Part shown: piece by piece, positions 1-8,178 of the stretch | Position numbering within the stretch: the first letter of the stretch is position 1 | How the letters are laid out: each line of letters opens with the position of its first letter | DNA from: an uncultured Oscillospiraceae bacterium | Lineage (GTDB): Bacteria > Bacillota > Clostridia > Oscillospirales > Oscillospiraceae | Direction of reading: 5' to 3' | Assembly (NCBI GenBank): GCA_934561175.1 | Contig: CAKTFW010000018.1 | Location: 1-27,899 of the forward strand | DNA: 27,899 nt | Notes under the pieces: generated by a model | Told to the model about the DNA's origin: nothing | The model's database searches: none | What the model saw: the letters and a program-made list of their open reading frames with translations, nothing else | Made by a program: the position numbers and the translations under genes

Positions 1-5
1 CATAG

Positions 6-1904
6 ATGCAGATGATTGCGTCCTATGAGGGCTTTTCTGCAACGGCTTATTCGGATGGCGGAAAATGGTACATTGGCTATGGAACCACTTGCAATCCGGA
101 GGATTATCCGGATGGAATCACGGAGGAACAGGCGGCAGAACTTCTGCGGACAGAGTTGGACGCGACTGTACAGCAGGTCAATGCGTTTTTGAGCAAAAAT
201 GGCATTTCCTGCAGTCAGAATCAATTTGATGCGCTGGTGAGTTTTACCTATACGCTTGGAACCAGCTGGATGAACACCGGTTACCGCTTTGCCAGCTGCC
301 TGATCAGCGGCCAATATACAGATTTGGAGCTGGTAGATGCCATGGTGATCTGGAGTCACATTGGCAATCAGGCGAGTGAGACCCTGATCGCCCGCCGGAT
401 TGCAGAGGCGAAACTGTTCTTATATGGTGATTACGGTGATGGCAATTCTCCGGACTATACATATTTGATTTTGCATGCCGCCAATGGCAACATTGACAGC
501 GATATTGTCTGCTATGAGGTGGGAAAGGCCTATGGAACACTCCCAACAGCAACGCGGGACGGCTATACCTTCGCTGGTTGGGTGGCGGAAAATGGCACGG
601 TGCTTACTGCGGAACAGGCGGCAAATAAAGGCCAGACAGTCACGGCAAAATGGGAAACGGTCAGCGCGGCAACGCTGTTTCGGGATGTGCCGGATTCGGC
701 GTGGTATCTCAGCTATGTCAGTGATTTGAGCCGGGATCATGTAGTAGATGGATATCCGGATGGTACTTTCCGGCCGACTGGAACCGTTACATATGGGCAG
801 GCACTGAAGCTGGTTCTGTTGGCCAGCGGATATCCGGAGCAGAAGGCGACGGGAACACACTGGGCAAGTGGGTATTTGGCATTGGCAGAGCGGCAGAAGA
901 TCGTCACAGCAGGCGCAATCTCCAATCTGGATGCAGCGATCAGCCGAAACGAAATTGCGGCTATGGCGGCAAAAGCACTGGACTTGCCAGCCCCGACGAC
1001 TGCGTCGCCTTATGCAGATACAAGTGATACAGCGGCGCTGCAGCTGTATGAAGCGGGAATTATGGAAGGTTCTCTGACCAATGGGCAGCGTTTATTCCAT
1101 GGGGAAAAGAGCATTAGCAGAAGTGAGCTGTGTGCGACGATCTGGAGAATCAATGCATTGGAGGTCCCTTCTCGCGTAATTCAGTTCCGTAACCAAACAA
1201 TTGAAATCTTACAGGGGGTTCCAGTCAACCATTACCAGAAGGAAAATTTTTATATTGATGGTAATTACCGTGGCTACCGCACAGATACGGTTAAGACTTT
1301 GATTGGAATTGATGTTTCCCTGTTCCAGGGAACGATTGACTGGGAGCAGGTCAAAGCGTCCGGAGTCGATTACGCGATGCTGCGTGTTGGTGGACGGGGC
1401 TATGGTAACGGTGTTTTGTATCACGATTCCACTTTTGCACGGAATTTACAGGGAGCCAAAGCAGCAGGGATAAAGGTTGGCGCTTATTTCTTCTCCCAGG
1501 CATGTTCCGTACAGGAGGCGCAGGAAGAGGCGGAATACGCGCTGCAATTATTGGACGGTGCCGAGCTGGATTACCCGCTGGTGTTTGACTGGGAAGTGAT
1601 CGGCAGTGGAAAAGGGCGTGCAGATAATTTAGATACGGATACTTTGGGCGCTTGCGCGAACCGCTTTTGTGAGACGGTAGCTGATGCGGGCTATACACCG
1701 ATGATTTATGTGTCGCTGAATACCGGCTATCTCAAATATGATTTACGCCAGGTTGCGGACTATGATCTGTGGCTGGCTGAGTATAGCAGCACGCCGAGCT
1801 TTTATTATGATTTTCAGATGTGGCAATATACAGATTCCGGTACGGTGCCGGGAATCAATGGAAAAGTAGATCTCAATATGTCCTTTGTGGATTACAGTGC
1901 CTGA
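6..1904 (+). CDS. Dual-domain cell-wall lysozyme (GH24-like + GH25) with InlB-type repeat and SLH domains
   Basis: Predicted surface peptidoglycan hydrolase of 632 residues. Residues 1-145 resemble phage-type GH24 lysozyme: Glu8 in YEGF, Asp17 eight residues later, then IGYG. The threonine expected to complete the E-x8-D-x5-T triad is absent (Ile23 at that spacing, Tyr22 before it). Residues 150-216 look like a Listeria-Bacteroides (InlB B) repeat ending in GYTFAGW...TAKWE. Three SLH modules follow at about 224-276, 280-327 and 336-385, the first with GYPDGTFRP. Residues 431-632 are a GH25 muramidase with GIDVS (Asp436) and the FDWE motif (Asp528, Glu530). SLH domains normally bind pyruvylated wall polymers outside the cell, yet no signal peptide is seen, and a TAG codon sits in frame immediately before the ATG at the window edge. 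The true N-terminus may therefore be interrupted or lie outside. GH25 is certain; the activity of the GH24-like half is uncertain. Confidence 0.88.
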   Translation: MQMIASYEGFSATAYSDGGKWYIGYGTTCNPEDYPDGITEEQAAELLRTELDATVQQVNAFLSKNGISCSQNQFDALVSFTYTLGTSWMNTGYRFASCLISGQYTDLELVDAMVIWSHIGNQASETLIARRIAEAKLFLYGDYGDGNSPDYTYLILHAANGNIDSDIVCYEVGKAYGTLPTATRDGYTFAGWVAENGTVLTAEQAANKGQTVTAKWETVSAATLFRDVPDSAWYLSYVSDLSRDHVVDGYPDGTFRPTGTVTYGQALKLVLLASGYPEQKATGTHWASGYLALAERQKIVTAGAISNLDAAISRNEIAAMAAKALDLPAPTTASPYADTSDTAALQLYEAGIMEGSLTNGQRLFHGEKSISRSELCATIWRINALEVPSRVIQFRNQTIEILQGVPVNHYQKENFYIDGNYRGYRTDTVKTLIGIDVSLFQGTIDWEQVKASGVDYAMLRVGGRGYGNGVLYHDSTFARNLQGAKAAGIKVGAYFFSQACSVQEAQEEAEYALQLLDGAELDYPLVFDWEVIGSGKGRADNLDTDTLGACANRFCETVADAGYTPMIYVSLNTGYLKYDLRQVADYDLWLAEYSSTPSFYYDFQMWQYTDSGTVPGINGKVDLNMSFVDYSA

Positions 1905-1938
1905 GCGATGCAATCACCAGCTGTAAGGAGATGTTTTA

Positions 1939-2445
1939 ATGAGAAAAAGCGTGATTTCCATCTTCCTGTTGTTTTTCCTTTTTGCAATGGCTGGGTGCGG
2001 CAGTCAAGATATTGCACCGGAAACACCAGGTGCGGCGGATTCTGTCGTGCAGAACAGCGATACCGATCAAACAAAAGAAGAGAAAAGCTGGTCAGAACAA
2101 GACCTTGGCGACATGTTCGAGCACATTAAAAAAACAGACTGGGAATACATTGATTGTGTGCTATTTCCGGACCAGGCCAGCGACCGGATTGGTGCGGTCC
2201 TCTTTTGGGACAATGAGAGTGGAACCAGCAATGTTGCATTCTTTGACGCAGATGGATACAGTCAGCAATGCGGCACCTATGCAAAAGTGGCTGACGAACC
2301 AAACTTTACATATCTTGGAGATGGAGCAGTAACCTTCGTGCTGGAGCCGGAGCAGGGAATTGTTTACCAACATACACTTGCAATTTCGGTTGAGGATGGA
2401 AATGTAAAGTTCAAAGCTGAGGACGAGGTCTTGGAACAACCATAA
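1939..2445 (+). CDS. Small predicted lipoprotein of unknown function
   Basis: A 168-residue protein with a lysine/arginine start, a hydrophobic stretch and a lipobox AMAGC with Cys20. It should be exported, lipid-modified and anchored to the outer face of the membrane. After the lipobox comes a Ser/Thr/Glu-rich linker to about residue 50, then a compact acidic domain with no motif I recognise. The start is fixed by an AAGGAG at 1925-1930, eight bases before the ATG. It follows the lysozyme gene by 34 bp on the same strand, with no promoter or terminator visible between, so the two are probably co-transcribed. A bidirectional terminator follows. A role linked to the wall hydrolase is only inferred from position. 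Confidence 0.8.
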   Translation: MRKSVISIFLLFFLFAMAGCGSQDIAPETPGAADSVVQNSDTDQTKEEKSWSEQDLGDMFEHIKKTDWEYIDCVLFPDQASDRIGAVLFWDNESGTSNVAFFDADGYSQQCGTYAKVADEPNFTYLGDGAVTFVLEPEQGIVYQHTLAISVEDGNVKFKAEDEVLEQP

Positions 2446-2493
2446 TCGAAATTCCTTGAACGGCAGAAATACAGCATTCAGATTGTCAAAAAT

Positions 2494-2534
2494 AAAAACG
2501 GCTCGTACACAGTTTTTGTGTACGAGCCGTTTTT
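2494..2534. terminator. Bidirectional intrinsic terminator between convergent genes
   Basis: A perfect 13-bp stem (2499-2511 with 2517-2529) with a GTTTT loop is flanked by AAAAA on the left and TTTTT on the right. It can therefore end transcription of the lipoprotein gene on + and of glgA on -, which converge here. The hairpin is symmetrical, so one element serves both. Confidence 0.93.
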
Positions 2535-2537
2535 ATA

Positions 2538-3986
2538 TTACTTTCTTATAAGAGATTGATACAGATCCAAATATGCCTGTGCGGATTTTTTCCAGGTGAA
2601 ATCATGCTGCATACAGCGGCGGATTAACGCAGTCCAGATGTCCTTTTGTCGGTAGACAGCGAGTGCGGCCTGGATTGCAGCGAGAAATTGATCTGCTTGA
2701 TAGGCTTGAAAAGTAAAGCCGTAACCGGTACCGTCTTCGGCGTTGTAAGGGACGACGGTATCCTTCAGACCGCCGGTGGCACGGACGACGGGGACGGCGC
2801 CATAGTGCATAGCACTCATTGCTGGCAGGCCACAGGGTTCGGACTGCGATGGCGCCAGGAACAGGTCGCAAGCGCCGTAGATTTGGTCAGCCAGCGTTTC
2901 GTCATATTCCGAGATCAACAGGCGGTATTGCTGCGGATATTGGTCGGAAAATGCGCCGAGCTGCCGCTCAAGCATTTTGGAGCCGGCACCGAGAATTACA
3001 ACCTGTACGCCAAGCTCCATTAACTGCGGAAGAATTTGCAGCAGCAATCCATAACCCTTGCGGGGAAGCAGACGGGAGATACAGGCGAGCAGCGGAATGT
3101 CATCCGAGACCGTAAGCCCAAGCTTTTGCTGCAGGTATCGTTTATTATCCAGCCGGCCTTCCAGCGCATCGACGCTGTAGGTGTGAACCAGATGGCTGCA
3201 GCGGGATGGGTCGCGCCGGACGGGATCAATTCCGTTTAGAATTCCATGCAATTTGTCCTGATGCGCACGAATAACGGGACTCAACAGAAATGCACTGTTG
3301 CTGGAGAGCAGCTCCTTGGCATAGGTGGGACTGAAGGTTGTCACCGCGTCAGAGCAGAGAAGCGCACCCTTCATCAGGTCAATATGTCCGTCGAATTCAA
3401 TAATTCCCTCCGCGAACAGAACGCTGGAAAGGCCAAAATCGTTGCCAAGCCGGCTGATGTCTGTGACAATGGGATACTCTGCATTATGGATGGAGTAAAC
3501 TACCTTGATCGGCGGATAATCCGGGTCATCCATACGGGCTTCCCGCAGGTAGATGGAGATTAACGCCGTCTGCCAGTCGTTGCAGTGGAGAATATCGGGT
3601 TGCCAATGTTCTACTTCCTCCAGCACAGGCAGCAGAGAAACTACGGCTTTGGAGAAAAATGCAAAACGGTTAGAATCATCCGGATCACCGTAAATGCAGT
3701 CACGGTCGAAGTAGTCGCTGTTTTCTACAAAGTAGACCGTCAGTCCATCATAGCACAGCGTATATAGGCCGCAGGAATACTGCGTAAACGAAACAGAAAA
3801 AGTAATGTTGCGCAGAAATCGCAGTTGTGTGCGGAAATCTGCGAAAATGCTGCCGTAGAGCGGAATCATCAGCCGGACATCCTGGCCGAGCTCGCTGACT
3901 GCTCTGGGCAGGGAACCGGCGACTTCTGCAAGACCGCCGACCGAGACAAAGGGATAGGCCTCACTGGCCACATAGAGAATGTTCAC
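2538..3986 (-). CDS. glgA: Glycogen synthase (GT5 family), divergent donor-site motif
   Basis: A 482-residue GT-B glycosyltransferase of the bacterial glycogen/starch synthase family, which extends alpha-1,4-glucan from ADP-glucose. Visible landmarks are an N-terminal VASEAYPF...VGGLAEVAGSLP segment, HCNDWQTAL (about 134-142), GILNGID (248-254), SRLLPRKG (304-311) and SEPCGLPAMSAMHYG (382-396), the C-terminal glutamate motif. Two oddities are visible. The lysine of the KxGGL donor motif is Ser15 here, and the usual HNxxYQG and NGxDxxxW signatures read HNAEYPI and NGIDPVRR. The start is a GTG with GGAGG eight bases upstream, which agrees with the family N-terminus. It lies 24 bp behind the fakA-like gene and is the last gene of that operon. 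No glgB, glgC or glgP is in the window. The family call is firm; the donor sugar is less sure. Confidence 0.93.
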   Translation of the reverse strand: MNILYVASEAYPFVSVGGLAEVAGSLPRAVSELGQDVRLMIPLYGSIFADFRTQLRFLRNITFSVSFTQYSCGLYTLCYDGLTVYFVENSDYFDRDCIYGDPDDSNRFAFFSKAVVSLLPVLEEVEHWQPDILHCNDWQTALISIYLREARMDDPDYPPIKVVYSIHNAEYPIVTDISRLGNDFGLSSVLFAEGIIEFDGHIDLMKGALLCSDAVTTFSPTYAKELLSSNSAFLLSPVIRAHQDKLHGILNGIDPVRRDPSRCSHLVHTYSVDALEGRLDNKRYLQQKLGLTVSDDIPLLACISRLLPRKGYGLLLQILPQLMELGVQVVILGAGSKMLERQLGAFSDQYPQQYRLLISEYDETLADQIYGACDLFLAPSQSEPCGLPAMSAMHYGAVPVVRATGGLKDTVVPYNAEDGTGYGFTFQAYQADQFLAAIQAALAVYRQKDIWTALIRRCMQHDFTWKKSAQAYLDLYQSLIRK

Positions 3987-4010
3987 GGAAGTTGCCTCCG
4001 ATTTAATATG

Positions 4011-5693
4011 TTATTCTGCGGAGATCAGGTAATAGTAAACCGGTTGGCCGCCGTCAATTACGCTGATTTCTGCGTTGCTGCAGTGCTGAGAGAATACGGC
4101 TTCGGCTTCGGCGGCGTCAGACGCGCTTGTACCATCGCCGTAGAAAATTGTAATGTATTCCTTGCCTTCGGCGCAGACTTTGTCCGCAACCTCGGCCAGC
4201 AACGAGGGCAGGTTGGCTCTGGAACCGAGCAGTGCTCCATTGTAGAGCGCAAGATAATCACCCTCGTGAATATCGTGCCCGTCGAAGTCGGAATTGCGGG
4301 CAGCATAGGTAATCTGGATTGTGGATACGCCCTGCATTGCTTCGGACATGGCGGAAACATTGTCGTCTGGCTCTGCACCGGGATCGAAATTTAACAGTGC
4401 GGTGATACCCTGGCAGACTGTCGCACTTGGGATGACAATCACCTGCTTGTCGGTCAGCGGCGCGGCCTGCTGTGCAGCCATAATAATATTCTTGTTGTTG
4501 GGCAGAACAAAGACAATCTCGGATGGGGTGCGATTGATTTGCTGGAGAATATCTTCGGTGGAGGGGTTCATTGTCTGCCCGCCCTCCACAAAGCCATCAA
4601 CGCCGAGATCTGCAAAGACCGAACGGATTCCATCACCGGAGCAGACGGTAACGATGCCGTAGCGTTTTTCCGCCGGGGCAACACCGGAGTCTGCCTGCGC
4701 GGCTGCGCCGCGCTCTAATTCCTCTTCCACCGCTTCAAGATCGTCGGTACTCTGTGCTTTGCGGCCAGCGGCCAATGCTTCAGCCTGAGAGCGCATATTT
4801 TCAATCTTGGCAAGTTCCAGGGTGCCGTAAGACTGTGCGCGTGTCAGTGCCTCGCCGGGGATGTCTGTGTGGACATGGACCTTGAATTCTTCATCACTTT
4901 CACCGATCACCAGACTGTCGCCGATGGAGCCAAGATAAGTGCGCAGCGGCTCCAGATCTACATCCGGGTCGTTTTTACGGACGATAAACACCGTGTCGTA
5001 GGTGAAAGTAATATCCTCATTGGAAAATGCGGCAAAGTCAGCGGCCTGTGCACCGGTATCTCCGGACTCGGTCGATAGAATCTCACCGCGCAGACTCATC
5101 AGCATGCCTTCCAGAATATAGAGAAAACCCATACCGCCAGCGTCGACAACGCCTGCTTTTTTCAGAACCGGGTTCTGATTCATGGTTTCGCGAAGTGCAT
5201 CGTGACCGGCCTGGATCGTGGCCTCCAGCACATGCTCAAGTGCGCTGTTCTGTTCTGCTTCTGCGGTAGCAGCCTCCGCGCAGACGCGGGAAACGGTTAA
5301 AATTGTGCCTTCTGCCGGCTTCATGACTGCCTTATATGCAGTATCGACGCCGGCGCTGAGCGCTGCGGCAAAATCCTGGCCATTGGCACGGTCAAATTCT
5401 TTCAGATGCTTTGCAAAACCGCGGAAAAGCAGGGATGTGATGACGCCGGAGTTCCCGCGGGCGCCGCGCAGCAGTGCAGAAGCGACCATGCTGGCCGCTT
5501 TCCCAAGTGAGAGGACGCTGGCACCGCGTAAATCAGTGGCGGCGGCAGAGAGTGTCAGGCTCATATTGGTACCGGTATCGCCGTCTGGTACAGGGAAGAC
5601 ATTGAGTTCGTTAATCTGCTGCTTGTGGAGTTCCACTGCAGCAGCCGCGTTCATCATCATGGAGCGGAAAACCGCACCATCCATGGATTGCAT
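4011..5693 (-). CDS. fakA: DAK2-domain protein, FakA/YloV family (fatty acid kinase subunit)
   Basis: About 560 residues with the YloV/FakA architecture. An N-terminal DhaL-type (DAK2) nucleotide-binding domain carries NVFPVPDGDTGTNM at about 32-45 and RGARGNSGVI at 78-86. A central linker and a C-terminal DegV-like domain follow. In Staphylococcus and relatives FakA phosphorylates exogenous fatty acids held by a separate FakB protein; no FakB is encoded here. The pairing with an upstream Asp23/YloU gene, 31 bp away, is the conserved yloU-yloV arrangement. Two starts are possible: ATG at 5693 or an adjacent TTG at 5696. The GGAGGTG sits 12 or 9 bases away respectively, and I prefer ATG only by codon type. 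glgA follows after 24 bp, so the genes are probably one transcript. The cytosolic enzyme call is from family knowledge. Confidence 0.9.
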   Translation of the reverse strand: MQSMDGAVFRSMMMNAAAAVELHKQQINELNVFPVPDGDTGTNMSLTLSAAATDLRGASVLSLGKAASMVASALLRGARGNSGVITSLLFRGFAKHLKEFDRANGQDFAAALSAGVDTAYKAVMKPAEGTILTVSRVCAEAATAEAEQNSALEHVLEATIQAGHDALRETMNQNPVLKKAGVVDAGGMGFLYILEGMLMSLRGEILSTESGDTGAQAADFAAFSNEDITFTYDTVFIVRKNDPDVDLEPLRTYLGSIGDSLVIGESDEEFKVHVHTDIPGEALTRAQSYGTLELAKIENMRSQAEALAAGRKAQSTDDLEAVEEELERGAAAQADSGVAPAEKRYGIVTVCSGDGIRSVFADLGVDGFVEGGQTMNPSTEDILQQINRTPSEIVFVLPNNKNIIMAAQQAAPLTDKQVIVIPSATVCQGITALLNFDPGAEPDDNVSAMSEAMQGVSTIQITYAARNSDFDGHDIHEGDYLALYNGALLGSRANLPSLLAEVADKVCAEGKEYITIFYGDGTSASDAAEAEAVFSQHCSNAEISVIDGGQPVYYYLISAE

Positions 5694-5727
5694 CAATTCT
5701 TATTACACCTCCGTATGCCGTGGCCTG

Positions 5728-6081
5728 TCAGCCTGCGACAATTGAGTCAACAAATACATTGACTGCCGCAATTTGGGCGCCGGTTATCTGACCAACGACA
5801 TAGCGGACTTCTTTGATAATGGAATCGGTGAGCGCAGAGATATTGACGCCGTGTTCCACGATAATGTGCAGGTCAATCGAGATTGTCTGATCTTCGTGAT
5901 ACTGGATGCGGACGCCTTTTCCCATCGCCTCTTTGCGCAGCAGGTGTACAAGCCCGTCGGACATGGAGCGGACAGCCATTCCCTTGACACCAAAGCAGTT
6001 GGTTGCGGCACCGCCGGCAATCTGTGTAATGACACTATTGCTGACCGTAATTTCGCCCTGTTCCGTATGAAGATGGAGCAT
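5728..6081 (-). CDS. Asp23/Gls24 family protein (YloU-like)
   Basis: A 117-residue Asp23/Gls24 (DUF322) protein. It shows the family pattern of an N-terminal GEITVSNSVI beta segment, a central GVKGM, and a C-terminal amphipathic part ending in VNVFVDSIV. Family members are cytosolic, often near the membrane, and are linked to envelope and alkaline stress; the molecular role is unresolved. AGGGAGG lies seven to eight bases before the ATG. It is first in the yloU-yloV-glgA operon, with its own sigma-A type promoter just upstream. The genomic pairing with the DAK2 gene supports the YloU assignment rather than a different Asp23 paralogue. Confidence 0.9.
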   Translation of the reverse strand: MLHLHTEQGEITVSNSVITQIAGGAATNCFGVKGMAVRSMSDGLVHLLRKEAMGKGVRIQYHEDQTISIDLHIIVEHGVNISALTDSIIKEVRYVVGQITGAQIAAVNVFVDSIVAG

Positions 6082-6121
6082 TGTGTTACCTCCCTTTAAT
6101 TGGTACGAAAGATTCGCACCT

Positions 6122-6150
6122 ATTCTATCCTAAAAGCGACGAAAGTACAA
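6122..6150 (-). promoter_or_regulatory. Sigma-A type promoter for the yloU-yloV-glgA operon
   Basis: Reading the minus strand, TTGTAC (6150-6145) and TAGAAT (6127-6122) are separated by 17 bp, about 40 bp before the Asp23 start. It lies in the 77-bp gap after gpmI. No operator or terminator is evident. Confidence 0.65.
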
Positions 6151-6158
6151 GGGGAATT

Positions 6159-7715
6159 TCAGCTTAACATACTGGCGTTCCAGCTTTTCGGGGCCGGAAC
6201 TCCCAAAAGTGCTGCCACAGTGGCGGCAACATTGGAAAGGCCGAAGCATCCTTCCCGCAGGTTTCCGTCACCGCAGAGGATAAACGGAACGGGATTAAGC
6301 GAGTGGGCAGTGCGAATGGTGCGCTTGCCCTTTTTTTCGTCATACATCTGGTCGGCGTTGCCGTGGTCGGCGGTGATAAGCAGCGTGCAGTTGAGTCGTT
6401 TGGCTGCAGCTTCAATCTGACCGATGCACTGATCGAGGGCTTCCATGGAAACGATTACCGCATCCAGGTTTCCTGTGTGGCCTACCATGTCGCCGTTTGG
6501 AAAATTGCAGCGGAGGAAATCGTAATTTCCGCTTTCCATGGCGGCAATCAGTTTCTCGGTAATTTCCTTGCATTTCATAGCGGGCTTCTGGTCAAAGGGG
6601 ACGAGGTCGGAGGGAATTTCTTCCCAGGTTTCCAATGCTTCATCAAATTTTGCGCCGCGGTTGCCGTTCCAGAAGTAGGTCACATGACCGTATTTCTGAG
6701 TTTCGGATAGGGCGTATTGCCGGATGCCGTGGGCGCAGAGTACCTCGGTGAGTGTTTCGGTAATAGCGGGCGGAGAGACCAGATAGCGGGTTGGAATTTT
6801 CAGATCACCGTCATATTCCAGAATTCCGGCATAGAGAACCTGCGTGACGCCACCCCGGTCAAATTGTGAAAAGTCTGGATCGTCAAATGCACGGGAAATC
6901 TCCAACGCACGGTCTCCGCGGAAATTGAAGAGAATAACGCTGTCGCCATTTTCAATCCGACCAACCGGAGAACCATTTTCGGCGATGACAAAGGGCGGAA
7001 GATCCTGGTCAATGCAACCCAGCTCAGCGCGGTAAGCTTCAATAGCGGCCGCGGCAGATTCAAACATACGACCTTCGCCCAAGGCATGAGTCTGCCAGCC
7101 GCGGTGCACCATTTCCCAGTCAGCTTCGTATCGGTCCATGGTGATCTGCATTCGTCCGCCGCCGGAGGCAATCCGGTAGTCGAGCCCTGCGTTCCGCGCT
7201 TGTGCCAGCCGCTCTTCCAGTTGTGCAACATAGTCAAGTGCAGAGGTGGCGGGAACATCACGGCCATCCAGCAGAATATGGCAGCGGACGCGTTTTACGC
7301 CTGCCTGCTGGGCGTGATCCAGCATGGCAAAGAGATGGTGAATGTGGGAGTGAACATTGCCGTCGGAGAGCAAACCGAGAAAATGAAGCGTTTTATCATG
7401 CGTCAGGCAGTTTTCTACCAGCTCGTTCCAGACGGGAGAGGCGAACATGGCGTTGCTTTGAATACTCTCGTTGACAAGGCGCGCGCCTTGCGGAAAAATT
7501 TGCCCGCAACCAAGTGCGTTGTGACCGACTTCGGAATTGCCCATATCATCGTCAGAGGGGAGACCGACTGCGGTGCCATGTGCTTTTAATGCAACATGCG
7601 GGCAGGTGGCCAACAAACGGTCGAGATTCGGTGTTTTTGCACGATAGACGCAGTCACCGTCCCCATGATTGCCGAAGCCTACGCCATCCATAATGACTAG
7701 TACAACAGGTTTCAT
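6159..7715 (-). CDS. gpmI: 2,3-bisphosphoglycerate-independent phosphoglycerate mutase
   Basis: A 518-residue cofactor-independent phosphoglycerate mutase, interconverting 3- and 2-phosphoglycerate in glycolysis using two Mn2+ ions. Key features are Asp10 in IMDGVGFG, the nucleophilic Ser61 in MGNSEVGH, and the C-terminal ITADHGNAD metal-binding motif. An open frame continues 71 codons further upstream, but that part is unlike the family. The ATG at 7715 matches the family N-terminus and has GGAGGAG upstream. This start overlaps the stop of the C_GCAxxG_C_C gene in an ATGA, so translation is likely coupled. The coupling of a core glycolytic gene to a small redox protein is unusual. Confidence 0.97.
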   Translation of the reverse strand: MKPVVLVIMDGVGFGNHGDGDCVYRAKTPNLDRLLATCPHVALKAHGTAVGLPSDDDMGNSEVGHNALGCGQIFPQGARLVNESIQSNAMFASPVWNELVENCLTHDKTLHFLGLLSDGNVHSHIHHLFAMLDHAQQAGVKRVRCHILLDGRDVPATSALDYVAQLEERLAQARNAGLDYRIASGGGRMQITMDRYEADWEMVHRGWQTHALGEGRMFESAAAAIEAYRAELGCIDQDLPPFVIAENGSPVGRIENGDSVILFNFRGDRALEISRAFDDPDFSQFDRGGVTQVLYAGILEYDGDLKIPTRYLVSPPAITETLTEVLCAHGIRQYALSETQKYGHVTYFWNGNRGAKFDEALETWEEIPSDLVPFDQKPAMKCKEITEKLIAAMESGNYDFLRCNFPNGDMVGHTGNLDAVIVSMEALDQCIGQIEAAAKRLNCTLLITADHGNADQMYDEKKGKRTIRTAHSLNPVPFILCGDGNLREGCFGLSNVAATVAALLGVPAPKSWNASMLS

Positions 7716-8083
7716 TTGCAATGCTCCTCCAGATATTGTGCGGCGAATTGAATGACTGCCGGGCAGATTTCGGACTTTGGATGCTGCCGCAGCAATTCGC
7801 GGCAGTTCAGCGTGCCGAATGTGTGCGTAAATGCCTGCAGAAACTCGCGGGAGGCTGTGCATTGGCGGTTGTTTTCGCCGCCAAACTGCAATCCAAGAAC
7901 CATAAGTGCGCCGGTGGCAGCTCCACAAGTACTCCCAATCCGCATACCGCCGCCAAAAAACGCACTGAGCCGGGAAGCCTCTTCCGGGGAGAGTTGGTAG
8001 GATTCACAAAAAGCGCCCAGCACAGCTTGCGCACAGTTTTGCCCTGCGGCATGCAGTGCGATCGCTTGTTCTGCCTTTGTCAT
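7712..8083 (-). CDS. C_GCAxxG_C_C family redox protein
   Basis: A 123-residue protein of the C-GCAxxG-C-C family (PF09719). The diagnostic cysteines are present: NCAQAV near the N-terminus, TCGAATG in the middle, NCREL and ICPAVI near the C-terminus. Members are thought to be membrane-associated or cytosolic redox proteins of anaerobes with conserved cysteines binding a metal or forming disulfides; the substrate is unknown. A GAGG lies upstream of the ATG, and the gene ends in a 4-bp ATGA overlap with gpmI. It is the first gene of this two-gene unit, behind a sigma-A type promoter. Confidence 0.88.
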   Translation of the reverse strand: MTKAEQAIALHAAGQNCAQAVLGAFCESYQLSPEEASRLSAFFGGGMRIGSTCGAATGALMVLGLQFGGENNRQCTASREFLQAFTHTFGTLNCRELLRQHPKSEICPAVIQFAAQYLEEHCK

Positions 8084-8141
8084 GAAATCGCCTCATTTTT
8101 CGTTGGTAATTTTAACATGGATTTACAAGAATCCTATCTTT

Positions 8142-8170
8142 ATTTTACAGGATGGGATGGAAAGTCTCAA
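8142..8170 (-). promoter_or_regulatory. Sigma-A type promoter for the C_GCAxxG_C_C-gpmI operon
   Basis: On the minus strand TTGAGA (8170-8165) and TAAAAT (8147-8142) are separated by 17 bp, about 58 bp before the start codon. It lies in the 95-bp gap after asnB. I see no convincing asnB terminator in the same gap. Confidence 0.6.
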
Positions 8171-8178
8171 TCGACAAC

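Noticed and set aside
7716..7928. 71-codon N-terminal extension of gpmI
   Set aside because: It is unlike phosphoglycerate mutases and lies in another frame of the C_GCAxxG_C_C gene. The real start is the ATGA overlap.
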